Of a stretch of DNA of 64,000 nucleotides, positions 10,146 through 22,158 are shown piece after piece. The stretch is from Clonostachys chloroleuca (taxonomy: Eukaryota; Ascomycota; Sordariomycetes; Hypocreales; Bionectriaceae). A program made the translations under genes and the position numbers. Position 1 is the stretch's first letter. Each line of letters begins with the position of its first letter. A model generated the notes under the pieces. It searched no databases. It saw only the letters and a program-made list of their open reading frames with translations, and had not been told where the DNA came from. The stretch lies in NCBI GenBank assembly GCA_037952775.1, contig JBANAY010000004.1, positions 1,612,001 through 1,676,000 of the forward strand. The letters run 5' to 3'.

Positions 10146-13086
10146 ATGATCAGGCTACCTTCCACTCCGCTCGTATCCCTCCCAGGGGCAGGGGCCGCAA
10201 GCTCCATGACCTGGAACGCCGGCCAGATGCCGTCGAGCGGCCAGTCTGAATTCATGGCAACGCTGCCGTCGTCGTCGTCGTCGTCTGCGTCTATGATCAG
10301 GCGTCGAGCTCCCATAGCTTGCCGAAGGTACGTGGCACCCGGTGTCTGCTGGGCTCGTGTCTTCAACTACACTGGCTTGGAATGGAACGGAGAGAGGATG
10401 CTCTATAGCCTCCACTATCTGAAAGTTCTTCTCTAACTGACCTGCTATCCCAGATGCCGACGCATGAGGAGCAAGTGTGTTCATGATAATAACAATCCAC
10501 ATTGCCGAGCTTGCAAACAAGCTGGCGTTAGCCCGAGAGACTGGTAGGTGGACCTAATATTTCTAGATGCAGGGGAGATGAAAACTAACGGGTAGGCAGT
10601 GTCTACCCAGTCCGAGGCCAGCCAGACAATGATCGTGAGTATCGTCACCCGCGAATTCGGGCCTCAAAACCCAAGCCTTCAGAGAGACGACGGTCTGGCG
10701 TCAAAGCCAGCGCCAAACAAGCCTCGCAAAACCTTGTCACAAACGCAGAATTGGCTGAATACTGGGACTTGCCCCCAATAGAGGAGTTGGTTGAGGCCGT
10801 GAGCCGCTTCTGTAGCCACTCGATTCAGCTCAGCTTCATATCCAAGGACGAATTCTGCAGCAGGTTGCGCGACGACCCCGAGTCCGTTAGCTCGTTCCTC
10901 CTTGCTTGCATTCTCGCCATCTCCGCCAGAGTAAGCCCTTTGGCAGTCGAGCGCTACAAGAGCGGTTCAAAGGCCTCCCTTTACTGCTTGGAACGGGCGT
11001 CGGCGATGTCGCTTGATCAGATCCACCAGGAACCTACATTGGAGAGATGCCAGGCGTTCTGCTTGCTGAGCATAGCACAGGACTGCCAAGGGTTCCACAA
11101 GGAGAGTTACGTGAGTGAATCCTTTTCTTTTCCAACTCAATCTTGTCAAAGAGCTCAGCTAACAGTTGATAATAGATTAACCTTGGGATTGCTATCCGAA
11201 TGGCCTCCTGGCTACAGCTTCATAAAGAGGAGATGTTCGAGTTGGATGGCGATTCTCCTATTATGATTCGAAGAGCTGAATCGGCTAGAAGAACATTGGT
11301 ACGGCGGCACTGCTCACCCGGTTTCCATTGATGTATTGATAATCTAACGATGGTAATTTCACAGTGGATGCTATTTTGTCATGAGAATCTCATTTCTGGA
11401 AGCACATCTGTCATGTTTCTGTCACCCCCTGACATCACGACGTATCTCCCATGTAGCGAGCCCGACTTTAATCAAGGCCAGGAACCTCGGTCTCGTGCCA
11501 CTCTCGCCGACACGCCTCCCGCCATTGAGCACCCAGCATCAAGTGAAGACCGGGGACGGTCATTGTTCGCGTCTTTGATTCAAATTCACCACATATGGGG
11601 CATAGCGAGACGCACGGTGTCAAACCGACAGTCGAGGCCGGATGATACCGACAGTGATCTGGAGGAATTGAAGAAAAAGCTAAAGCACTGGGAAGAGTCG
11701 TTGCCGAAATACCACAACTGGAGCTTACCAATGCTACGGAAACACCGAGCGAATGGGCACGAGCTGGTAGGTTTATCGCCTCGGGTATTTCTATCATACT
11801 GTAGCAGCTGACAGCATGGTGGTTTAGGCTTATCTCAAAGTTGCCATGATGCTGCGTCTTTGCAACATTATCATAAGGCAACCACGCGTTGAAAGGTGAG
11901 GAATAACATTTTCCTAGAATCCTGACTTTGTTCTTCTTTACTAACCGATTTCTCACTGGTTAGTGTGTTGGTCGACGTCACGAAATCCCAGCAGGAGCCG
12001 TATATGGAGACGACTCTTGAGCTCTACAACAATGTCTGCACGCTATATAACCAGATCGATAGTTTGTTCTCAGGAAAGTTGACGAACGAGGGCGGCGAGG
12101 ACCAGATATTCGCTCTCTGTGTTTATCACTGTGGGCTGTTCGCAGCATACCTCTGTAAATATCCTTCAGGTGAGTGCTTCCCCAGGCTTGAACAGTCTTG
12201 AAGCCTTGGAAACTTGGAGACACAATAAGCTAACGGAGCCGCCCTGTTTCGTTAATTAGTTTGCCAAGATAGTGCCATCGTTGCGAACGGGCCCAAGATG
12301 CTCAACAAAATATATACCATCATAGATGAGAAGATGGATATATGGCCACAGGCCGCAGGCTGGAGAATCGAGCTCACAAACATCCAGCCCTGCCTTACCG
12401 GCCCCGGAGACGAGAAGGCTCAGGCATATGAAGAGATGCAGCCATCGGTTCCACACATCCTGGCTGTCAGTGAGGCAGCGGTTAATCAAACCAGATCGGC
12501 CCCGGCCGTCCAGTTCGACAGATCAGTGACCAACCACTCCCCACAAGCGCCGATATCCCAGGTCTCGACCGCACCTATCGGCGAGATGGCACCCTCGAGG
12601 CACTTCGCGGGCCATAGCAGCAACCCCGTCGCCGCGCAACCCCCGCCGAGGAATCCGCACGAGGAGAGTCCAACACCACTGCCGCCACTGCCGCCCTACC
12701 CAACTATGCAGACGAGTGGTCCTCCCGCTCTCCCGTCCAACGGCTTCCATCACTCTCTCACGCTTCTGAGTCAGGGCCCACGCCAGGCGATGAGCAACTC
12801 GTCCTTCTACTTCGAAAATCAAGCCGACGGTCCTCGGGTTCTCGAACACACCTACTCCCATCACCCTGTCCCGTCGACAGGCCCAGGGTATGATGTAGGC
12901 TTTGGCGAGACCCAGACCGCTATGCCCGGATCCCAGGGAGATGCTCTGTACTCCCGCCACCAAGAAGTTGCAGTGTCGAGAACCAGTAGTTTTGAGAGCG
13001 ACGGTGGTGTTCAGCTTGTGCGTTCTCAAGAGTGGATGCCTCAGCCGCCGTGCGGGCCTTGGATGGATGGGTATGTTGGGACTTGA
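10146..13086 (+). CDS. Zn2Cys6 transcription factor with fungal-specific middle domain
   Basis: Eight exons join into 802 codons: 10146-10327, 10454-10543, 10600-11110, 11176-11298, 11365-11766, 11828-11895, 11964-12169 and 12260-13086. The first join restores the zinc cluster RRRAPIACRRCRRMRSKC, with six cysteines at about residues 59, 62, 69, 78, 81 and 91 (CX2CX6CX8CX2CX9C), followed by VYPVRGQPDNDREYRHPR. The middle part (ERCQAFCLLSIAQDCQGFHKESYINLG...RMASWLQLH) has the look of the fungal_trans regulatory domain. The C-terminal 260 residues are rich in Pro, Ser and Gln and may activate transcription. In-frame ATGs at 10206, 10224, 10254 and 10293 make the start uncertain; I give the longest form. 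Nuclear DNA-binding regulator; target genes are unknown, and no metabolic cluster adjoins it. Confidence 0.85.
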
Positions 13087-14184
13087 GTTGAGGGGGAATT
13101 TCTCAATCATCGCCGGTGGTAGCTGTGCGGAGTTAGTAATCTAGGAGGAAAAATATATGGTATTAGGATGATGGGATGGAGGATTTTTTTTTTTTGAGGG
13201 GTTATTGGTAGCAAGTATAAGAAATGCTGTCTCAGGACTTTTTGGAATTTGGTAGAGGAGTAAGAAAATGTCAGGACATCACGAGGAGTTATTAAATTAG
13301 GGAGGATAATCAAGATAGTCGAGGACAATCGAGTTCAAGGGGGGAAAATATTCGCATTACTGACGAGTTCACTTGATACTCAAGCCGATCTAATGCGCCA
13401 CGCAAAAATTGTACCGTCTAATCACCGCATTTCCTGCTCTCGTCCCCTACACGCTCCATGAAAATAAATCTTTTGACTTCATCCCGACGTGTGCCATGCC
13501 CGGCTGTGATCCGCCTTTCTGCCTCACAAGAACTCCCATTCACTTGAAGGGCATCCAAAAAAAGAGAGGACCAAGAAGGATACACATACCATGCATGCAC
13601 ATACCCAGACACCGCCAAACAAGAAAATGTGACCTCATCCATTGATAACGCGCCAAAAAATGCCAGCCGCCAGTACTCCCTGCTTATCCCTCTACATGAC
13701 TTTTGGTTCGCTGCCGCTTCTCCCTTATACTTGATAACGAGAGGGCATACATGACATAACTTCTATTCCACCATGGGCAAATCGGGGCATAAAAAAAGCA
13801 AAAACTGAATGAGTATAGGACTAAAGGGAAATGTTGGGAAGTGTTCTTGCAGAATTCGAAACATGAATACATCTGATGGTATTTGTGAAGGGAGGTGACT
13901 AAGTGTAGTGTAGTGTAGTGTAGTGTGTCATAACAGGGTATTGTGTAATTACTGATGTGTCGTTGGGGTTTCTATATACACATGAGGCGTCGTGGGGATC
14001 GTGCTGAACGATATAACAAAAAAAAAAAAAAACGAGGGGGGAAGGGATGCAGGGATCGGCTACTTTTTGTTTTTAGCGCCATGAGCACCGTAGAATCCAT
14101 ACAGGAGAAGAGCTGAAGATAGGATAGGTGCTACATGAACGCCACCAAGGTGAGGCTACTGGAAGAGAGACGACTATCTCGGTC
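13087..14184. other. intergenic, convergent 3' ends
   Basis: About 1.1 kb between the stops of the zinc-cluster gene and the importin gene, which converge. It contains T and A runs (about 13187 and 14020) and the pentamer repeat at 13902. No gene is recognised. Confidence 0.5.
13902..13926 (+). repeat. tandem pentamer (AGTGT)5
   Basis: Five exact copies of AGTGT in a row, in the 3' region between convergent genes. This is a microsatellite likely to vary in copy number. Confidence 0.85.
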
Positions 14185-17174
14185 TTAAGCCGCCATGACG
14201 TTCTGGGAACCGCCAATCTGACGCTTGACTTGCTCGCGGGCCCATCTGGCGGTCTCGATAGTGCGCGACGAGAAGTCCCGGTTCGTTTTGGTCTCCTTGA
14301 TCAGAGTAGTCACCCAATCTTGGCGGAAAGCCTCGGCGAGCTCTCCATTGGGGTAGGCATCAGCCAGGTCACTTTGAAAAATATGTTAGCGAACCACGTT
14401 AGGATGATGAATGGAGGTAGAATAAACCTACCCGATGACACCCATTGAAGCCCTCATAAGTGGCTCACTGCGGTTCAGGTCACTGGAAATCAATTGCAGG
14501 AGATTGAAGATGAGAGCAACATATGGCTGGAGTGCTTGGGCTAGAAGAGATTGTTTAGCACGGGGTATTCATTTCGGATTATAGTTAGGAGTATGGGCTC
14601 GACTTACTCTTCGACGAGACCTTCATGGCACCAATAATGCCACCCCAGGCGTCCATGATACCCTCGCGCAGAGAAACGACATAGTCGTACATTTCGTAGG
14701 GACCCTCAGGGGAAGCAGTAACACCAGAAGCCTGCTCCAAAACCTGTGCGACGACGGAAAGGTAAGTCTCAAAGTGGCCGCCGATGGCGCCAGCAATATC
14801 ACCAAAACATTGGAGAATGGCAGGCTTGAACTGGTTGCTGAGAGTGGAGCTCTGTACATGCAATAGTCAGTGATAGTTCCTCAAATCAGAGTCAGAAATG
14901 ACAGGGCGAAACATACCCTCAAGTTGTTCAGCAAGTGGTTCATGAAAGTATCACAGTAAGGTTGGCTGCGCTCTCCGATGGATCGGGTGATGTCGCTGAC
15001 CAGGCCAATAGCCATGGAGCAGAGACTGGGCTCCTCCTGGTTGGCGAGAGCATTGTAAAGGAAGTTGGAGAAGGCATCCATGTACTTGACGAAGTCCTCC
15101 TCCATAGCCTGAGACAAAGCACTGATGGTGGCAAAGACGGCCTCTGGAACGCTGGACTTGCCGCCAACCACGTTCAGAATGCCGAGAAGGGCCTGCATGA
15201 TACGGTCTCCCTGGGAAACGATTTCCTTATCGAGACGCGTGATGATGGCCTGAAGAACCGTGCACAAGCTGTTCTGCATCTCCTCGAGAGTGATCTTGTC
15301 CTCGACGCTGACAACCTGGGACTGCAGGGGAACCGTTTCCTCTAATCTCTTAATGATGACATTTGACAGTTCAGCAACAGCCTGAAGGCTCTCACCTGCA
15401 GCACTCTGGACGAACACGTTCAGAACCTCGTACGCAGCAGTTCGGACAGAAAGATCAGCATCCTGGCGAGCAGTGACGTCGAGGAGGGTGGAGACAGCGT
15501 TGTTGAAATGAGGAGTCAGAGGGTTGGTGGGTGCACCATACTCGCCAGCGAAGCGCTCAGCAAGGTTCATCAGAGCCCAGCAGCAAGATGGTGCCATCTT
15601 GGCGCTGCTGAGGAGGCCCTTGAACAGAGCTTCGATGAGGGTGGGCAGGTGCTGCTGAGGATCGATGGCCTCTGAGCAAGCCTCAGTCACGCGCCCAAGG
15701 GTGTAAGCAGTAGAGTCCTTGACCTGAAGGGACGAGTCGTCCATCATGCTGATGAGAATAGGCAGGGCCTGCTTAACGATGGGCTCAAGGACCTTTTCCT
15801 CGGGGCCTTCCATAATGGCGCCGAAGGCAGAGACGGCCGCATCCCTGTTGTGCCAGTCCTCAGATCGGAGGTTGGCCTCAACGAACTGCAGCACGGGGTT
15901 GATGATGGTGGCGGTGATGGCCTGGGAATAGAGTTGCAGGCATTGGTAGGCGGCCCTCGCAAGGTTGTATTCATCGTCTGTGGCATCCTCATCCTGCTTG
16001 GTTAGGAGTGTCAGGAGGACGGGAACAACCTCGTTGGCGGCAACACGGGCGAAGTTGTAGAACGGTCGCATCTGGTCGGAGCTCTCAACTGAAGCATTCT
16101 CGTCTTCGATAGCGATTTCCTCCTCACACACGGTGCTCCAGAACTCAACGGCCAGCTTGGCAACATCTTCGTCAGGATTCTTCATGCCGAGAATGGTCAG
16201 GCCAAAGAGGGCCTTCTCCATGTAGAAGCGCATGTTATCATAGTAGATACCCATGATTCTGTTCAAGCAACCGAAAGCGCCCTGCTGGATTCGGGTGTCG
16301 TCGGCCTGGGTGGCCTCGCACACGACCTGCATGATGTAGTTTCGCTCGCCCTCATTCTTGAAGTTGTTGGCAACGAACTCGAGCGAATCGCCGAGAGCGG
16401 TGATGGCAGCCAAGCGAACCTCGTTGTTGGTTTCCTCCTTACGAGCACCCTGAACAACGGCGGTCAAAATAGCGTTGGAGTGGGCTATCAGGGCGAGGCG
16501 CAGCGCACTATCTTGGCTCTCGCAGATGTATCCTATCGTGGTGAGCGAGGACTGCTTCTGGTGAGGTTGTCCTTCGCTGACGTTCTTGACGAGGACGGGC
16601 ATGAGGTCGTTCCATTGGTTAAGGGGGATTTCAATGGTGGCGATGGAGGAGATAACCTGGGCGGCAGCGTTGCCAGCCTGGGCGTTAGCCGAGGCTAGAG
16701 TCTGCAGCGTCAACTCCTTGACTCTCGATTTTGTCTCCTCGTCGGTCTGTTGCACCCATTTCGCCTGTAGCTCTTGCTGGCGAGCAAAATCGCGGGCTGT
16801 GAATGCGTTTTTCAGAGCGATACCAGCGGCGGCTCGGATAGAACCATCGGCTTGCTCATCTGCGAGGGCCTGGACAAGGGTGGCAAGGTACAGTGGCTAA
16901 AGGAAACGAAGCTGTTAGTTCTCTTTGCGGGCAAAGCATCAAGCAGACAGATCGGTCGGTAGCGAGGGAAGAACGTACGAAGTTGTTTGAAGCCGCTTGT
17001 GTGAGCTGCTCCTCAGCAGCGTGTCGGAGGTTCGCGTCTGTTTTCCCATGACAATCAGTATGAGGCTTCCTTTTGGCAAGCCGGTGCGGCAAGAGCCCGG
17101 TAGAAAAGGGGACAAGGAATCTCACCCGGTGACAGCGAGTTAGCGAGCACCTGATTAATTTCGGAGCCCGACAT
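14185..17174 (-). CDS. KAP95: importin subunit beta-1 (karyopherin 95)
   Basis: Six exons on the minus strand, 17174-17126, 17037-16979, 16896-14917, 14851-14608, 14540-14432 and 14371-14185, give 875 residues, the normal size for fungal Kap95. The protein starts MSGSEINQVLANSLSPDANL and is built of HEAT repeats throughout. Recognisable family blocks are RIQQGAFGCLNRIMGIYY, the acidic loop FWSTVCEEEIAIEDE, EDWHNRDAAVSAFGAIMEGP and KDSTAYTLGRVTEACSEA. Importin beta binds the IBB domain of importin alpha, carries NLS cargo through nuclear pores, and releases it on binding Ran-GTP at its N-terminal repeats. All junctions keep frame and have good donors and YAG or AAG acceptors. No lesion is seen. 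Confidence 0.95.
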
Positions 17175-20100
17175 ATTTGCGGTAGGTTGAGCGTCTCGTC
17201 ATGCGGTTGCAATGCCAGAAAAGAAGTGCACGTGTAGAAAGCACAAAGGGCGGAGTGATGCGGTAAGAGAGAGTGGGGGGTCCTCGAAAAAGCTTGGGGG
17301 AGGAGAGGTCGTGGAAACAAAAGGAAACGTAGTAAAACGGTCAAGAGTCAAGCCCGCTGCGAAGAGGGGAAAAGTTTCGATCGAAGGATGGAAAGGTCAA
17401 GGAGGCCCACGAGGAAGAAAAAATAGTGAGTGATTCCTCGGATCGACTGGTTGGATCGAGCAGGTGAGAAGTTGAAAAGTGTCAACGGGTGTTCCCAAGG
17501 GGTTCAAAGGTGGAGGTACATGTTATTTAGGGGGGTAGGGCCCTGGTCAAGATGCTCTCAATCTTATTAGTGGGTGCCAGTCAAACTTTTAGCAGCCTCC
17601 TCTCCCTAAGCTGGGTACTAGCAGCAGCCCGCAGGTGCTATTCACACAGGCAAACCGGGCAGATCAAGCCAATTCCAGGCCCGATCTTGAGCACGGCCAG
17701 CTCCCGTAGGATAGACCACGCCAATAACCGCCTCTGCTTTGTCTCTGGCCTGCATCTCTGTCTCTGCTCAGATTTTCCTCTCTGCGAAAAGTGGGGAGCG
17801 AGCCTGAGCTGCCTGGACACCACCGGCTGGAATTGTTCCTACAGCAGGTGCGGTAAGGCTTCCATGTAGCCTGCTGGCGGCGGTGGCGGCGGTACATTTA
17901 AGTGAGGTAGCGACCGGCGAGTCAGTACCTGGCCTCCCACAGGGCAGTGCTGGGGCCTTGCCATGAGCGACGGTGCAGCACAAGGTTCCCATATCATCTG
18001 CACGGCAGTGTCTGGAAACGTTCGCCAGCTCTGTCGTCCTATCAGATGTACTGCTTTCCATTCTCCTGTAGGCGGAAACCCCCTCTCTACGAACTGCAAA
18101 GGCCGTGACACCAATTAGACTTTGCACCGCACCTTAGGGCTATGCTGGGTGTCTGCCATGGGGGGACGCGTTGCATCCAGTGGCAGTCGGAAACAGGTTC
18201 CAGTTTTCACTGCTCCACAGCTGCAGCGGCCCAGGCGAATCACGTCCCACGCGATTTCGGAGTCGTGGCTTCCCATGTACCTTTTACCGTCCGCTACTCT
18301 GCAGCCAGGTACCCGTCCGTGCGGTGTGCGCGAAACCCCCCTCACTTGTCCGCTCACTGTTTGGCTGATGACGCAGATGGCCCATTCCGCCTGGCTGCCT
18401 TACTTGCATCTGCCTAAGGGGGAAGCATGAAAAAGCTCGCACTGTCACAGACAAAGTTAGTCGTGGCATGCCAGTGACATATATTGGCAGATATTATAGC
18501 TCTCTCTGATCGTGGGTGAGCAGCTTCGGGTTCAGCCTTTCATTCATTCACCAAGCCCTCAAACGACCGGCGGAACTTGCTGCTTTTTTCTTGTATTTGT
18601 TTTCCACCTCTTGACCGAAGTAAATATTGCTTCGTCCCGTAACCCCACCTTCTTCCACAGCAACCATCCCGCCCTATTCCCTTCTGGTGAGTTTGCCAAT
18701 TTCACTGCACGTCTTTAGCCTATTGCCAGCAACCCCAGGGGCCTCAGCGCCTGTCATTGTCTTGCTATGCGCGGCAGGTCATCTCCTTCGAAAAATGGAT
18801 AAGTAGCTACGCAGCAATGATTCAAGGCCGCAAGTTGAACCAGCGAGTCAGCCTTTGGACGCTTCATACTTCGTCCCCGTCACGTGAAGTTTTTCCATTT
18901 CGCTACCTGCCTTGTACCGTCTAAGTAGCGCCTCAGGACACTGTGCCTGCAACCTCTAAGTTATGGACTTCGTATTCTTGATAGCCTTGACAATGAGAAA
19001 ACCGATAACTACTAAACCGTGTCCTATCTTGATTTGTTTTCTCGTAACTTTTTACATTGATTCTTTTTCTCCTTGGAAAATGTAGTAGCTCTGGTTTGAC
19101 GACCAGTTTCCCCACATCTCCCTTCCCGCCCATTACCACCATCAGCCAGGCATCACATGCTTGTACATTCCACTCACTCGAAACACCCAGTGTCTGCCTT
19201 ACAACCCCTCAACTCGGACCTCCAGACTGATAAATACGTAGTATGGCGGGGTCCCTTTTTTTCGGGCCGTCCAGAACTAGAATATTATGCGGATCCCCCA
19301 CCACTTCGTGATCGCTTTCGGAATGCCTGGCTGTTCCCATGGCCGTGCATTGCATATAAGTCACAGATGAGCACTATGACCTCTGTCGATTCTATACTCC
19401 CTGTATCTGACATCCGTCACGACGTCCAGGGCCTTAAGGGTGTCTGCAAGCGCTGAGACGGGACCGTTGCCACGGTCATCTGTGAAAATCTTTGCTATCT
19501 ATCTTGTCAGTCGCGATGTTGTGGAATGGGAATGATTACTCTGGTGGCTACTATGACGAGGCATGCTTGTACCACCTAATTCGGAGGGAAAGCGAGGCCT
19601 CATACATCGGCATCTTTATATGAAACTTTGAAGTACAAAAGCGCCCTTTAATCGCGAGCGACTCCCATTTTTGTTTTCCTTCTTCTCCTTCTTCTCCTTC
19701 TTCTTCTTCTTCTTCTTCTTCTTTTTCTTCTTCTTATTTGGCCAGACAGCATATAGAGAGGCGAGCAGGAGAAGGTACTGTCTTCACAATGTAAAATAGA
19801 TATCAGGAAGTGAATAATACGGGAACGTGAACCAAATGCACCCCAAACCGACCTCCACGAACTACCTTACGCGAATACACCCAACACTTAACACCACTGT
19901 TATAGAATACCCCAAGGACTAATGCACTTCAGGCATGCGTGTATGTAAAGAAAGAGTAAAAGTGAGAGAGAACCTGGCAGACACGTAAACGCGTGGTATC
20001 AGGCTTCAGCTGAGAAACTGGTCCGATTGGTCCAAAGGCATGGTCACAATCTCGCATCTCTGCAAAATAACCACGCTCAAAACTACAATACTGTAGTGCC

Positions 20101-20566
20101 GGTCACACGTTGCAATGCGGACCGTCCGCCACATTTCCCGTTGTACCACAACACCAAAAGCTATGGCTCTTGCACCCGTGATGGCTTTGTGCTCAAAAAT
20201 ACGGAGATTGATCTATTAAGTTAAACGAATACCTAAGAATAAAAGAAGAAGAAGAAGAACGGAGGGGGAAAAAACAGAAACAGGAGATATCGAGCATTTC
20301 CAAAAACTATTTCTGTTCGTAATTCGTAACTAATTCGTAGCTGTTGGTACAGACAGCTTCGCTCTCGAGATTCTATACACAAATCCAACGTCCTCCCCAT
20401 CCTATAATAATGCCGTTGCTGTGCTCTGGTGCATCGTAACTCGTTACTCTGCATATGCTGGTACCACACATCGTCAAAATGTATATCCCATGTCCGCATG
20501 CATGCAGTCCCCATGAGCTGGATGCCGTGCCCAATAGCCGCTCACTACCCCAACAGATTAAGTCTC
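17175..20566. other. 3.4-kb intergenic region
   Basis: The left part is the promoter and leader of importin beta-1; the right end is the 3' region of the DUF8035-type gene. No coding region is recognised. A long TTC-rich pyrimidine tract lies at 19674-19736, and a shorter GAA-rich tract at about 20241-20260 on the same strand. Confidence 0.5.
19674..19736 (+). repeat. TTC/TTCTCC pyrimidine microsatellite
   Basis: About 60 bases of almost pure pyrimidine, made of TTCTCC units followed by consecutive TTC triplets. Such homopurine-homopyrimidine tracts can form triplex DNA and are often polymorphic. Confidence 0.8.
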
Positions 20567-22158
20567 TCATCGGATGATCTCCCGGACCGGACGTCCGTTT
20601 TCATAAATAATCTCGCGTTCTCTGACGTGCTCTTCATCCCACTGCTCGTAGGGATGGGTGTGGTAGTGATGAGCATGGTGTTGGTGGTGATGTTGACGGC
20701 GAGACTCGCGGTCCCATTCGAGCTCACGAACCCGGTCCTCTCGGTGCCGACGGATATCCTCCGTCAACTCTGTGAGCTGAAGCACGTCGTCCTGGAGCGC
20801 TATTAGCATGCATCCAAGCCCCGAGAGACAAGAAAGGGGAAAGCACTTACATATTTGAGGTAGTCCATAATGTAGAAAAATCCAGGGCTGTCTTCATACT
20901 CGTATCCCATGTACTCGATTGCACTCCTGGAAACCAGGTCTTTGCTGATCTCAGTCCACATCTCCCTCTTGGGCTGAGGCGTCTTGGTTCTGACGACATC
21001 GACGGTGCGCTCGAAATCAACCTCTCGCTCACGCTCGTAGACCTTGTCCTTCTTCTCCGGCGATGGCTTGCGAGGAACGGGGTCGCCGTCCCTTTCTGGG
21101 ATGAATTGTGTTCGCCTGACGCCGCTGTACTTGGACCACTGAGTATCAGTAGATCCGCCACCGACGCCGTCCATGCGTACGCGCTCGGTGCCAGGAGGGA
21201 CGTCGACAATCGTCCAGTCCTTTGTGGCGCCATGCCATGCCTCGCCCATGCGTCCTCGCGAGTCAATCTTGGACGACAAGAACTCGCCCTCCTCGTCGAT
21301 TGGGGTGTGGAGAGGACCAGCCGAGTGGGCGCGAGGCCGGGCTTTTTCCTTGTACACTACGAGCTCGTCCTTGCCTGATCGGCGCTCGCGGCTCCTGGAT
21401 CGATTGCGGTCTCTGGTGGTCACGTCGACGGCTGTTCGGTTCTTTGATAATGAAATATCGATATCAGTCTCCCGTTCCCGGACGAATGAGCGGCGGCGAG
21501 GAAGAGGAATGGGGCTTGGGGGAGCCGCTTTGACAACACCTACATCTTGTTAGTCGAACTGGCTAGCGATATCTCAGGATAGCAAGAACATACCATGGTC
21601 GATTCCTCGGTAGTGCGTAATAACATCTCTCTCGATGGTTGGCGCACGGATCTTGGAAGGCGGAGCGTCCTCAGACGAGCTGCTGCTGGACGAGGACGAT
21701 GACGCCTCGCGCCTCTTGTCGACTATGCGGATGCGGTCTCGCTGGACCGGGGAAGGCGATCTGGGGCGCCGCTCGACATAGCGAACCATCTGGGGCTTAG
21801 GGGCGGGGGAAGGTGAGACCTTTCGCACCCGCTCCTTTTCAACGTATCTGGTGCGAGACTTGGTGCGCTCGTGCTCGTGTGCGTGCGTTGACTGACTTCG
21901 CGGGCGGCGGACGAGCACCTCTTCGTAGCTAGGGCTCGGGCTCCGGCGATGTCGGTCGATGGTTTCAATTTCACGGCTTCTCAGAACTACAGGGCCTGCC
22001 TCGGGGCGACGAGCCTCCTCTCGCAGGAAGGACACGCCCCGCTCTCTCGGCGGGCTTCGGGTCACGACCCGACGGCGAAACTGCTCCTCGAACTCGGGAG
22101 CCGAGCGGCGAGGACTGGGGTAGTAATCATGTTCCTCGAAATCATTGTTGCGACCCAT
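20567..22158 (-). CDS. RS-rich protein with C-terminal DUF8035-type domain
   Basis: Three exons, 22158-21594, 21539-20851 and 20791-20567, give 492 residues. The start MGRNNDFEEHDYY is the first ATG in a fungal-style context; no better one lies upstream in frame. The first 300 residues are charged and Arg/Ser/Pro-rich with many RSPSP-like motifs and a run of ten Ser. The folded part is near the end: EISKDLVSRSAIEYMGYEYEDS, then FFYIMDYLKY joined to DDVLQLTELTEDIRRHRED, which I recall as the fungal DUF8035 signature. The last acceptor is the CAG at 20794-20792, not the nearer TAG, because only CAG keeps frame. The C-terminus is His-rich (HHHQHHAHHYH). Function unknown; the low-complexity RS region suggests a nuclear or condensate-forming protein, which is inference. 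Confidence 0.75.

Noticed and set aside
14935..15345. Long plus-strand open frame opposite importin beta-1
   Set aside because: It lies wholly inside the clear KAP95 coding exon and is a shadow of its codon bias; other such frames at 15744-15992 and 16586-16900 were dropped for the same reason.
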